Shown piece after piece: positions 43,219 to 51,855 of a DNA stretch of 64,000 nt (position 1 is the stretch's first letter; each line of letters begins with the position of its first letter). The notes beneath the pieces were generated by a model that was not told where the DNA came from, ran no database searches, and was given only the letters and a program-made list of their open reading frames with translations. The stretch is from Candidatus Gastranaerophilales bacterium. GTDB lineage: Bacteria; Cyanobacteriota; Vampirovibrionia; Gastranaerophilales; Gastranaerophilaceae. The translations under genes and the position numbers were made by a program. The stretch lies in NCBI GenBank assembly GCA_944323925.1, contig CALUUI010000001.1, positions 1 to 64,000 of the forward strand, read 5' to 3'.

Positions 43219-43815
43219 ATGATAAAGAAAGTTTGTGTTTTTGCATCGTCATCTTCAATATTAGATGAGGTATATTTTCGTGATGCGGAAAATTTAGGAA
43301 TGTTATTAGGAAAAAATGGATTTGATTTAGTTTATGGTGGAAGTAATTTGGGATTGATGTGGGCCTCTGCTTCAGCTGCAAAACAATATGGTGCAAAAAT
43401 TACAGGCGTAATGCCTGAAAAACTTTATAAATTATGTGTTAGTAAAGAAGAAGCTTGTGATGAATTTTATGTAACATCAGGTATGCGAGAAAGGAAAGCA
43501 AAATTAGATAATTTGTCGGATGCAATTATTGCACTCCCCGGTGGCTTTGGAACATTGGAAGAATTGTCTGAAATGATTGTTCAAAAACAGCTTGGATATA
43601 ATAAAAAGGCTATTGTACTATTAAATACTAATAACTTTTATACAAAATTAAATGAGTTTTTTGAAGTTATTATTGGCGAAAAATTTGCAAAAGAGCGAAG
43701 TCGCGAAATGTACTATATTGCAAAAACTCCTGAAGATGCTGTTGAGTATTTGAAAAATTATGTTGAACCACAAATTGTTGAAAGTAAGTTAGACATTTAC
43801 CAGCTAAAAAATTAA
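43219..43815 (+). CDS. LOG-family nucleoside 5'-monophosphate phosphoribohydrolase
   Basis: The 198-residue protein has the LOG family signature: VCVFASSSS, VYGGSNLGLM, the catalytic arginine in GMRERKAKL and PGGFGTLEEL. Family members cleave the N-glycosidic bond of nucleoside monophosphates (cytokinin activation in plants, nucleotide salvage in bacteria). It starts directly after the pseudopilin stop. Its last 4 bases overlap acpS on the other strand. Confidence 0.92.
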   Translation: MIKKVCVFASSSSILDEVYFRDAENLGMLLGKNGFDLVYGGSNLGLMWASASAAKQYGAKITGVMPEKLYKLCVSKEEACDEFYVTSGMRERKAKLDNLSDAIIALPGGFGTLEELSEMIVQKQLGYNKKAIVLLNTNNFYTKLNEFFEVIIGEKFAKERSREMYYIAKTPEDAVEYLKNYVEPQIVESKLDIYQLKN

Positions 43816-44144
43816 TTCTCAACAAGAGCAAAAGCAATTGCCTTATCTTTTTCGTGAGAAATACTAACGTGTACTTTTTTTAAGATATTATCTGGCAAAC
43901 TTACTTCAAGAGCACCTGATTCCTTTTTTAATATTTCAATTTTTTTATATGAAGAAATATTAATATTTATAGAAGATAACGCTTTGTAAACAGCTTCTTT
44001 AGCGCAAAATCTTGCAGCAAAATGAGGAGCAGGATTTTTATAAGATTTACAATAATTTATTTCATTATCTGTAAATAGTCTGTGATAAAACTCTTGCGGT
44101 TTATCTTCAAATCTTGAAATATCTTCTATATCTACACCTATCAT
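43812..44144 (-). CDS. acpS: Holo-[acyl-carrier-protein] synthase
   Basis: AcpS attaches phosphopantetheine from CoA to acyl carrier protein. The 110-residue protein has the MIGVDIEDISRF start and the FCAKEAVYKAL motif with the magnesium-binding Asp and Glu, and a VSISHEKDKAIAFALVE end. Slightly shorter than the usual 120. It is divergent from bamA and convergent with the LOG gene. Confidence 0.95.
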   Translation of the reverse strand: MIGVDIEDISRFEDKPQEFYHRLFTDNEINYCKSYKNPAPHFAARFCAKEAVYKALSSININISSYKKIEILKKESGALEVSLPDNILKKVHVSISHEKDKAIAFALVEN

Positions 44145-44259
44145 TATTTTATGATTTTACGACAAAAAATTTTTTTTTGATACTTTATTCATAAACGTAT
44201 TTATGCTATGATTTTATAAAATAGCTATGTGAGTAAGATTATTGTATAAATATTATTCA

Positions 44260-46167
44260 ATGAGAGAATTATTTGTAATATCTGGAATTATATTATTGGC
44301 GGCGTTGCCGGTATTTTCTGCTGAAAACATGAGTACAGTGGACACGTCGGATTTGTATAATACAGGAACAATTAATATAGATGCCCCGGTTCAACCTGTT
44401 GAATTTAATACGGTTTACATCAAAGATATAGAAATATTGGGCTCAAACATCATCCGTCCTGAGAATATAAAAAATGTAATGCAGTTAAAAAAGGGTGATG
44501 TATATGACGAGGAATTATTGCAGCAGGATTTGTCTAAAATATTTAATATGGGATATTTTACAGACAATATGAAAGCAATTCCTATTCGTTCTGCGGATGA
44601 TACGGTTACGCTAAAAATTCTATTGGAGGAAAATATTCCTGTTACTGATTTTACAATAGAGGGGAACACAGTTGTTTCTACAGAAGAATTAATGCCGTAT
44701 TTATTGCCATTAAAGGGTAAACCTCAAAATATTACAACAATTAATGAAGCAATTGAAAAAATAAACGATAAATATTATTCAAAAGGTTATATTTTAGCTC
44801 GTATAGATTCTTTCTATGATGATCCTGATGGAGTTTTGAATTTAAGAATAAACGAAGGTCGAATCAACAAAATAATGATTGTTGGTAACGAGAAAACAAA
44901 GGATTATGTTGTAGAAAGAAATATAATGACCGAACCGGGTACTGTTTATAATGAAAATTTGGTAAAACAGGATTTGGTAAAATTGTACTCTACTCAGTCA
45001 TTTAAAGATGTTAATCGTCAAGTAGATGTAAGTGAAGAGAATCCTGATTTATATGATGTAACAATTGTATTGAAGGAACAAAGAACCGCATCAGTATCCG
45101 TTGGTGGCGGTTTGGATTCTGTTACCGGTGTTTTTGGTTCTCTTGGTATTGCGGATAATAACTTTAGGGGATTAAATCAAAGAGTATCTTTGTCAGGTAT
45201 GATCGGTACAGGTGTACTGATGAGTGATGCATCAATAAAGGATCATATGAATTTCCAAGCCGAATTAAGCTTCTTTGAGCCATATTTCTTAAATGCAGAT
45301 ACTTCTTTGTTGAGCCGTTTGTATTTTAGAGATTTAGGTAGTTATCAAGTTCCGTTGGCTATTGAACAGAGAGTTGGTGTTGAGGCAACTGCGTATCACA
45401 GACTGAAGTTTAATGAGCATTTACAAAGTACGTTTTCTTTAGGTATTGAAAATATCAGTTTAAAAGAAGGTGCTGCAGATCAAGTTGCATCTTTGTATGC
45501 CGCAAATCACATACCAATATCACGTCGTGCGGAAGAATTAGCAGATGGTGCATTCTTTAATATTACACCGGGACTTATTTACGATTCTCGTGATACTAAT
45601 ATGAACCCTCGAAATGGTGTTTTAGCATCAATAAGATTTGAAGAAGCTCTTGGTTTAACAGATTTTGCTAAAACAAATGGCCGATTGTCAGGTATGGCGA
45701 AGAAATATATTCCTATACTTAAAAAGTCTGCATTATCATTTACTGCGAGAGGTGGTATAAAAATCCACGGAGACGAAATGCCTGAAGTTATGGCATATAA
45801 ACTTGGCGGACCATACTCAATTAGAGGTTTCAAAATTAACGGAGTTGGTACAGGTGAATCTTACATTATGGGTTCTGTTGAGTTGACAACGCCTATTCCG
45901 TTATTAGACAGGCTTAAATTTAAGTTCTTTGATAATATAAGACTTGCATTCTTTGTTGATGCAGGTAAAATATTCGATCCGACAATTGCTTCTGCGTTGT
46001 ATGATAGACCCTTATATGCAATTACAGCAGGTGTAGGTTTGAAGGTTTATGTTCCGGGTGTTGGTCCAATGTCTATCGATTATGGTATACCGCTTACCAA
46101 TTCCGGAGAGTACGGTTCGCCTAACGGTTACTTCACTTTTGGTGTAGGCGATATGATGTATTACTAA
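44260..46167 (+). CDS. bamA: Outer membrane assembly protein BamA/Omp85 with three POTRA domains
   Basis: Omp85 inserts beta-barrels into the outer membrane. After a signal peptide (to VFSA, about 21-24) the protein has three POTRA domains, starting at about VYIKDIEILGSN, VTDFTIEGNT and INKIMIVGNEKT, then the 16-strand barrel beginning SVSVGGGLDS and containing the lid-lock motif GPYSIRGF and a terminal YFTFGVGDMMYY. Proteobacterial BamA has five POTRAs; cyanobacterial and chloroplast Omp85 have three. A TTG start six codons earlier is possible; neither start has a clear ribosome binding site. ompH follows 15 bases downstream. Confidence 0.95.
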   Translation: MRELFVISGIILLAALPVFSAENMSTVDTSDLYNTGTINIDAPVQPVEFNTVYIKDIEILGSNIIRPENIKNVMQLKKGDVYDEELLQQDLSKIFNMGYFTDNMKAIPIRSADDTVTLKILLEENIPVTDFTIEGNTVVSTEELMPYLLPLKGKPQNITTINEAIEKINDKYYSKGYILARIDSFYDDPDGVLNLRINEGRINKIMIVGNEKTKDYVVERNIMTEPGTVYNENLVKQDLVKLYSTQSFKDVNRQVDVSEENPDLYDVTIVLKEQRTASVSVGGGLDSVTGVFGSLGIADNNFRGLNQRVSLSGMIGTGVLMSDASIKDHMNFQAELSFFEPYFLNADTSLLSRLYFRDLGSYQVPLAIEQRVGVEATAYHRLKFNEHLQSTFSLGIENISLKEGAADQVASLYAANHIPISRRAEELADGAFFNITPGLIYDSRDTNMNPRNGVLASIRFEEALGLTDFAKTNGRLSGMAKKYIPILKKSALSFTARGGIKIHGDEMPEVMAYKLGGPYSIRGFKINGVGTGESYIMGSVELTTPIPLLDRLKFKFFDNIRLAFFVDAGKIFDPTIASALYDRPLYAITAGVGLKVYVPGVGPMSIDYGIPLTNSGEYGSPNGYFTFGVGDMMYY

Positions 46168-46182
46168 TCTATGGAGGTTTTT

Positions 46183-46632
46183 ATGAATAAAACAAAATTG
46201 TTTGCAGTTCTTTCAATGATTGCACTTTTGGCAGCGCCAGCTTTTGCTGATGGGCTTGGGTATATTAATTATGAAAAAGTTCTTTCTAATTATGATGCTG
46301 CAAAATCGGTTGCAAAAGAATTAGATGCTAAAGGTATGGAATTGCAACAATATCTTATGGATAAGGAAAAAGAATTCAAATCTATCGATACTCCTGTAAA
46401 AAAACAAGCATTCAAGGATAAAATTGCTAATGAATATAAAGCAAAAGAAGAAGCCTATATAAAATATCGTTTAAATAAAGAAAAAGAAATTTTTACAAAG
46501 GTTCAAAATACGGCAAAAATCATTATGGCAGAACAAAAATTAGATGCAGTAGTAGATATAAAGGCTGTATTCTGTGGTGGTGTTGATATAACAGATATTG
46601 TTATTGACAGATTAAAAGGAATTAAAAACTAG
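46183..46632 (+). CDS. ompH: OmpH/Skp-family periplasmic chaperone
   Basis: Skp holds unfolded outer-membrane proteins in the periplasm for BamA. The 149-residue protein has a cleavable signal (LFAVLSMIALLAAPAFA), the family motif GLGYINYEKVLSNYDAAK and a long Lys/Glu-rich pair of helices. TGGAGG precedes the ATG. The bamA-ompH order is a common operon. Confidence 0.92.
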   Translation: MNKTKLFAVLSMIALLAAPAFADGLGYINYEKVLSNYDAAKSVAKELDAKGMELQQYLMDKEKEFKSIDTPVKKQAFKDKIANEYKAKEEAYIKYRLNKEKEIFTKVQNTAKIIMAEQKLDAVVDIKAVFCGGVDITDIVIDRLKGIKN

Positions 46633-47939
46633 TGCGAATAGTAGATATTATAGAGAAGAAAAAACAAGGCAAAGAACATACAAAAGAGGAAATAGATTTT
46701 CTTATTAGTTCATTGATGGATGGTACTGCCGCAGATTACCAAATAAGTGCTTGGTTGATGGCTGTTTATTTTAAAGGTATGTCTGATGATGAAACGGCAT
46801 ATTTGACAGATGCGCTTGTTCGCTCTGGAGAAGTAATTGATTTGGAACAGCTTGCATCGTCGGTTGTAGATAAACATTCAACCGGTGGAGTTGGTGACAA
46901 GGTTACGATTACTTTAATTCCGCTATTAGCAGCTTGCGGAATTCCAGTTGCTAAGTTATCAGGAAGAGGGTTAGGACATACTGGTGGAACTATTGATAAG
47001 TTAGAGTCAATCCCCGGGTTCAATACTAATATGTCTATTCCTGATATGATAGCTCAGGTTAAGAAAATCGGAGTTGCTATAGGTGCTCAAACTCAAAAAT
47101 TGACACCTGCTGATGGTAAACTATATGCCTTGAGGGATGTTACAGCGACAGTTGATAGCAGACCGTTGATTGCTTCTTCTGTTGTATCTAAGAAAATCGC
47201 ATCTGGTGCTGATAATATTATTTTAGATGTTAAATATGGTTCAGGGGCTTTTATGAAAACGCCTGAGGATGCTGTTAAATTATCTGAAATAATGGTTAAA
47301 ATAGGTAAGAAACTGAATAAAAATATTACTGCTGTTATTACATCTATGGATGAACCATTGGGAAGGGCTGTCGGTAATTCTCTTGAGATTATTGAAGCAA
47401 TTGAATTCTTGAAAGGGAATATTAAAGAGGGGGATATAGCAGAGCTTACTTATGATTTTGCAGCATTGGCGCTTGTTCAGATGAAAAAATCTGATAATAT
47501 TGATGAGGCAAGAAAAATAATTAATGATGCTATAGAATCAGGACGTGCTCTTGAAAAATTCAGAGAGCTTATTATCACTCAAGGCGGGGATGCTTCAGTT
47601 TTAGATGATTACTCTAAATTCCCGCAAGTTAAATATATTGTAGAGCTCAAGTCTGGCGAATCAGGATTTGTACATAGAATTGATGCTTTAAAAATTGCAT
47701 ATGGTTGTAAACTTTTAGGGGCTGGTAGAGAAAAGAAAACTGATAGTATTGATTATGGTGTAGGTGTATTTCTAAATAAGAAATCCGGTGAATATGTAAA
47801 TAAAGGTGATGTAATTTGTACAATTTATTCTAATGATGAAGATAAAACAAATGCTGCTTTAGAGTATTGTAAAGATGCGTTTGTGTTATCAGAATCAAAA
47901 TATGTGGAATATAATTTAATATATAAGATTATAAGATAA
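46632..47939 (+). CDS. pdp: Pyrimidine-nucleoside / thymidine phosphorylase
   Basis: Splits (deoxy)uridine or thymidine with phosphate to base and sugar 1-phosphate in pyrimidine salvage. The 435-residue protein has the family start RIVDIIEKK-x-G-x-x-HTKEEI, the phosphate-binding DKHSTGGVGDK and SGRGLGHTGGTIDKLESI. GTG start overlaps the ompH stop (TAGTG). Whether it is specific for thymidine (DeoA) or broad (Pdp) cannot be told. Confidence 0.95.
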   Translation: MRIVDIIEKKKQGKEHTKEEIDFLISSLMDGTAADYQISAWLMAVYFKGMSDDETAYLTDALVRSGEVIDLEQLASSVVDKHSTGGVGDKVTITLIPLLAACGIPVAKLSGRGLGHTGGTIDKLESIPGFNTNMSIPDMIAQVKKIGVAIGAQTQKLTPADGKLYALRDVTATVDSRPLIASSVVSKKIASGADNIILDVKYGSGAFMKTPEDAVKLSEIMVKIGKKLNKNITAVITSMDEPLGRAVGNSLEIIEAIEFLKGNIKEGDIAELTYDFAALALVQMKKSDNIDEARKIINDAIESGRALEKFRELIITQGGDASVLDDYSKFPQVKYIVELKSGESGFVHRIDALKIAYGCKLLGAGREKKTDSIDYGVGVFLNKKSGEYVNKGDVICTIYSNDEDKTNAALEYCKDAFVLSESKYVEYNLIYKIIR

Positions 47940-47954
47940 AGGCAAAGACATCTG

Positions 47955-49421
47955 ATGTTTAAACAAAAAATGCAATATGTAATAAAATCAGCTCTAATGG
48001 ATGAAAGACAGGAGCTTGAGGATTTACTCAATGAAATGTCGAATTCCGGTTGGGATTTGTATGGCATGCATGAAGTTGAAAGAAAAGATGGAATATATTT
48101 TGATTGTATATTTGTGCGCCAAAAAGATGAAGAAGAAAAACAAGAATTTGATGATGTCGTTAAGATAAAAAGTTTCAAAAATCAGATGGAAAAAATGTTT
48201 GCATCATCTCTATCTCCTTATGCAACCTGTAAGGAATTGCAAATTAAAATAAGAGATCAAAAGGAGATTATTTCTAAGATTAAATATCAGTTGGAAAATG
48301 ATGCTTTAACAATTAAAGAAAAAGAGTTATTAAATAAGCAGCTTTCTGATGAGATAAACAGATTTGATTCCCTAAAAGCATCGTTGGTAAAAGAGATTTC
48401 TCCTGATAGTATGTATTCATCTTTAGCTAAAGATAAATATGTAATAAATTTATCCGATGAATTGATTGAGACAGTTATAAATGATGTAGATGATAATTTG
48501 TTGGCAGAAACAGTAAAGGTTCGTCAAAGATTAGCTGATACGTTAGGGTATGTTATCCCAAATATTGTTTTTTCAAACGAAGAAGTTCTTGATGATAACG
48601 AGTTTAATATCGTTTTACACGGTATTGAGCTTATAAAATGTTGCGTTTTCCCTGGTAAAGTTTGTATTTTTAAAGATGAACTTGATGGGTATAAAAAGAA
48701 AAAAGATGATATTCATACCAAGGATTTTATCACAGGAAAAGATATATTCTGGATTGATGAAGAAAAAGCTCGTGATTTTTGGGTAAATAAAATTACTCCT
48801 GTTCAATTTATTGCAAGAGCTTTAGAGTTTGTTTCTGTTAAAAATGTTGATGAAATCTTGGATTATAATGCGGTAAATAAATATATGGAAATTGTGCAGG
48901 AGCATAATTCTTTCTTAATAAATAATATTTATCCTGATTATATTTCAGCTGCTGAAATAAAGTATATTTTGGCATCTCTAATCAGAGAAAAAGTTTCTGT
49001 GAAAGATATAGTTTATATTTTTGAAAAGATTAATGATTTTTCGTCAGAAGAATCAAAAGATCATTTGATAGAAAAATTGCGTTTATCTATGAGTAAGCAG
49101 ATTTTAAAAGATATTCAAGTTGGTGAAAGTATTAAAGCTATTGAATTATCATCAAAGACAATAGAAAACTTCTTTGAATCATCATTGTGCGCAGAAGATG
49201 AGGGAGTCGTAAAGATTGATGGCGCAATTGTAGAAAAAATGGTTAAAAAGATTAAAAAACTTGCCGCTGAAGCCAATGTAGATGAGATTATATTATTGGC
49301 TCCTTATGAGATAAGACACATGACTTTTTTAATATTCTCGGAATTTATTAATAATATGAGAGTTATTGCATTTGAAGAGTTGGGACAAAATACCGAGATT
49401 GAGACTATTGGTGAGGTTTAG
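47955..49421 (+). CDS. Soluble FlhA-C-like protein fused to a DUF4177-like domain
   Basis: The 488-residue protein has no membrane segment. Residues 5-55 look like a DUF4177 domain (LEDLLNEMSNSGWDLYGMHE ... CIFVRQK). A coiled coil follows (about 75-155). Residues from about 165 to the end follow the cytoplasmic domain of the flagellar/type III export gate protein FlhA: VRQRLADTLGYVIPNIVF, FNIVLHGIEL, WVNKITPVQFIARALEF, AEIKYILASLIREKVSVKDIVYIFEKI, LRLSMSKQI and the closing FEELGQNTEIETIGEV. In FlhA this part docks chaperone-substrate complexes and is attached to eight membrane helices, absent here. It may be an export regulator or a repurposed docking platform. The assignment is from pattern matching by eye. 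Confidence 0.7.
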   Translation: MFKQKMQYVIKSALMDERQELEDLLNEMSNSGWDLYGMHEVERKDGIYFDCIFVRQKDEEEKQEFDDVVKIKSFKNQMEKMFASSLSPYATCKELQIKIRDQKEIISKIKYQLENDALTIKEKELLNKQLSDEINRFDSLKASLVKEISPDSMYSSLAKDKYVINLSDELIETVINDVDDNLLAETVKVRQRLADTLGYVIPNIVFSNEEVLDDNEFNIVLHGIELIKCCVFPGKVCIFKDELDGYKKKKDDIHTKDFITGKDIFWIDEEKARDFWVNKITPVQFIARALEFVSVKNVDEILDYNAVNKYMEIVQEHNSFLINNIYPDYISAAEIKYILASLIREKVSVKDIVYIFEKINDFSSEESKDHLIEKLRLSMSKQILKDIQVGESIKAIELSSKTIENFFESSLCAEDEGVVKIDGAIVEKMVKKIKKLAAEANVDEIILLAPYEIRHMTFLIFSEFINNMRVIAFEELGQNTEIETIGEV

Positions 49422-49530
49422 TAATTACTTTGTAAACAATTATTAACAGTATATTATTAAAATAGCAACAATTTTTGTTTTTGGCATTTTAATAATATAT
49501 AAGTTCTATAATAAGTTAGAAAGGTTAATA

Positions 49531-50424
49531 ATGAGTATATTACCGGTATCATTAACGGAGGTAAAACAAGTTTCAAAAATCTCTGATAATAAGTCAACAG
49601 AAACAAAAGTCGGAGTTAGTGCAGATAAAAATAATGGAAATAAACTACTATATGCATCGCTTTCTGCTTTGGCTCTCCTTGCTGTTGGGGGTGGTATTGT
49701 ATATAAAATCAAAAAAGGCGGAAAAGCTAATACTAATACAGATAATGCGCTGGCTGACGGAGAAAAAGCTATTGAAGCTATATTCAAAAAAGGCAAAGCG
49801 TACGATAAGGATGGTAATTTATATAGTGGGATTACCGCACAAACCAGTTCTAACGGTCATTGTTTATTAACAAATTATGTTGATGGTGTAGTTTCAAAAA
49901 GAATTTTTATACCAAAGGATGGCTATTTTGAGAAATTAGAAAAAACTTATGATCGGACAATCCCCGGGACGATAGGTATTAGAAGTGCAAAGACCATGAA
50001 TGACGGAAGTGTCCAGTATTCCTTTTTTGCCGATTTTACAGAGAAAAAATTCTCTCCTGAAATTGAAGGAAAAATCAAAATGTCGGAATTTGATGCTCTT
50101 ACTATGACAAAAGAGTTTAAAGGTAAAAAAGCAGATAAAGACGGATTGATAGATCTAGGTGATGGCGTAGTCCTAAAATATACCGAAGGTGAAATTTCCT
50201 TATTAAAAAATGGAGTAGCAATAAGAAAGAATGAGTCTATACTTTTAAATTTGCATACTATAACAAATCAAGTAAATGGTGTAAGTATAACGAGATTGGA
50301 TAAAAAATTTCTGAGCATAGATTACAATGATGTTTATTATAAAAAAGATGGTTGCAAGCTGGTTTTCAAAGATAATATAATTGAAGAATATGACCCTTTG
50401 GGAAACCTGGAACAATTATACTAA
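49531..50424 (+). CDS. Unrecognised membrane-anchored protein with YwqK-like segment
   Basis: The 297-residue protein has a polar, Lys/Ser-rich N-terminus, one hydrophobic helix (LLYASLSALALLAVGGGIVYKI, about 42-64) and a C-terminal domain of short beta segments (GKAYDKDGNLYSGITAQ; KKDGCKLVFKDNIIEEYDPLGNLEQLY) that resembles the G-x-x-Y-x-G repeat style of YwqK/MORN-type proteins. AAAGG precedes the ATG and TATAAT lies about 20 bases upstream. No enzymatic motif is seen. A hairpin follows. Confidence 0.65.
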   Translation: MSILPVSLTEVKQVSKISDNKSTETKVGVSADKNNGNKLLYASLSALALLAVGGGIVYKIKKGGKANTNTDNALADGEKAIEAIFKKGKAYDKDGNLYSGITAQTSSNGHCLLTNYVDGVVSKRIFIPKDGYFEKLEKTYDRTIPGTIGIRSAKTMNDGSVQYSFFADFTEKKFSPEIEGKIKMSEFDALTMTKEFKGKKADKDGLIDLGDGVVLKYTEGEISLLKNGVAIRKNESILLNLHTITNQVNGVSITRLDKKFLSIDYNDVYYKKDGCKLVFKDNIIEEYDPLGNLEQLY

Positions 50425-50433
50425 ATAAAGAAT

Positions 50434-50461
50434 AAAGGTGCCCTTATAAAGAACACCTTTT
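50434..50461 (+). terminator. Probable terminator between the YwqK-like gene and hup
   Basis: AAAGGTG / CACCTTT stem with a 13-base loop and a short T-run; weak but well placed between convergent genes. Confidence 0.5.
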
Positions 50462-50487
50462 AAACTTTTATAGTTTTTTAAGAAAAA

Positions 50488-50760
50488 CTACTTAACAAGT
50501 TCTTTAAAGTTTTTACCTGCAGAAAAAGCTGGAACTGTTTTAGCAGGGATTTTGATAACTTGGCTTGTTCTTGGGTTACGGCCTGTTCTTGCTGCTCTTT
50601 TGCGAGCTTCAAAAGTACCGAATCCTACTAAAGTAACTTTTTTACCTTTTGATACTGTTTTTTGTACAGTGTCAATCCAAGCTGCTAATACATCTGCACT
50701 TGTTTTTTGTGATAATTTTGTTTTCTTAGCAATCTCTTTTACTAACTCTTCTTTGTTCAT
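50488..50760 (-). CDS. hup: HU-family DNA-binding protein
   Basis: HU bends and packages DNA. The 90-residue protein has the complete fold with the GFGTFEARKRAARTGRNPRTSQVIKIPAKTVPAFSAGK arm and core signature. AAGGAGGC precedes the ATG and a strong promoter lies about 60 bases upstream; it is transcribed alone. Confidence 0.97.
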   Translation of the reverse strand: MNKEELVKEIAKKTKLSQKTSADVLAAWIDTVQKTVSKGKKVTLVGFGTFEARKRAARTGRNPRTSQVIKIPAKTVPAFSAGKNFKELVK

Positions 50761-50821
50761 AGTAGCCTCCTTGAATAATGTAATATCCTATAACACCAAC
50801 CATAGTATTATTGATATTCTA

Positions 50822-50849
50822 ATTATACATATATTTCGGGATTTGGCAA
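50822..50849 (-). promoter_or_regulatory. Promoter of hup
   Basis: The minus strand reads TTGCCA, a 16-base spacer, then TATAAT. The leader is about 55 bases. The -35 (TTGCC-) matches those before the GT-C gene and the spoIID-like gene. Confidence 0.65.
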
Positions 50850-50919
50850 GCATTTTTTTCTCTAAGAGAGAGTTATTGCTATTCTATAGAGGTTAAAACA
50901 GCTAAAATCCTGCTATTAC

Positions 50920-51795
50920 TTATTTGTAGACCTCTGGGTTTAATTTGGCAAACTTAGTATTAGCGTAAAAATATTTTAATATTTGGTAGCTGTTAAACCC
51001 TTTTTTCGCCAAATTATTAGCACCATGCTGAGACATGCCAACGCCATGACCTTTTTTCTTTACATTATCATCATAAGACGGAACTGAACGAGTGAAACTC
51101 ACATCCATATTCCAAACTTCTTTTGCAGTAAGAGTTCTTCCGCCTGCTGATGAGGAGTAATAAGCAGGAATAACTTTGTTCCCGCAGACAAGAACTATTC
51201 CTTTTGTTTCCTCAACGGCAGTATTAGTTTGGGCAGTTTCGCAAGATGCACCATTGTATACTTGGTCTGATTCCGTGTCCGTTAAATCGTATCCGTATTT
51301 TGCTCGTTTGCCTAAGTTTGCTATCGCATAGCTTCTTGCTGCTATTGCCTGTGCTTTTTGCGCATCTAGTTCCCAACTTGATGGCATTTCGGCAGGAACT
51401 ACTCCCAGCAGATATTTTTCTAACTCTATATCGTTAATTACTGTTAGACCTGCTCCTGTATTTATAACTCTAAAGAAACCTCGATACCATTTTCTTTTTA
51501 CTGTTAAAAATCCGTCAGGTTCTGTTTTTATTACGATGTTATCTGTTGGAAGTTTTTGCCATTTCCCTGATATTCTTACAGTTATGTTTTTGCCTTCTGT
51601 TCTGAAGTCATACCCCTGCATTTTGGTCATTGTAAATAAGAGTTTATTAGTTCTTACATCAATGACTTCTGCTTGTTGAGATGCCCCAATATAAGCTCTG
51701 TTTGCGTCGGTTAAAAGACCGATTTTTATTGCGTGAGCAGGTATTGCAAAAATCATTAATATTATAAACGTAAAAAGTACTTTCAATCTTCTCAT
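50920..51795 (-). CDS. SpoIID/LytB-domain protein 1 (peptidoglycan lytic enzyme)
   Basis: The 291-residue protein has a signal peptide (to PAHA, about 19-22) and a SpoIID domain with GVVPAEMPSSWELDAQKAQAIAARSYAI (catalytic glutamate in PAEMP, about 140), VYNGASCETAQTNTAVEET, YYSSSAGGRT and GHGVGMSQHGA. SpoIID cleaves glycan strands without stem peptides; in non-sporulating diderms its homologues act in cell wall remodelling. Adjacent to tmk on the same strand, but with its own leaderless-looking promoter. Confidence 0.9.
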   Translation of the reverse strand: MRRLKVLFTFIILMIFAIPAHAIKIGLLTDANRAYIGASQQAEVIDVRTNKLLFTMTKMQGYDFRTEGKNITVRISGKWQKLPTDNIVIKTEPDGFLTVKRKWYRGFFRVINTGAGLTVINDIELEKYLLGVVPAEMPSSWELDAQKAQAIAARSYAIANLGKRAKYGYDLTDTESDQVYNGASCETAQTNTAVEETKGIVLVCGNKVIPAYYSSSAGGRTLTAKEVWNMDVSFTRSVPSYDDNVKKKGHGVGMSQHGANNLAKKGFNSYQILKYFYANTKFAKLNPEVYK

Positions 51796-51802
51796 ATTCT
51801 AA

Positions 51803-51831
51803 ATTATACTCCGCCCATAAGTGAGGGGCAA
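51803..51831 (-). promoter_or_regulatory. Promoter of spoIID-like gene 1 (leaderless candidate)
   Basis: The minus strand reads TTGCCC, a 17-base spacer and TATAAT; the ATG follows after 7 bases. There is no ribosome binding site. This is the clearest of the leaderless arrangements in the window because both hexamers are good. Confidence 0.65.
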
Positions 51832-51855
51832 GTTATTGAGGTTTAGTAAGATATT

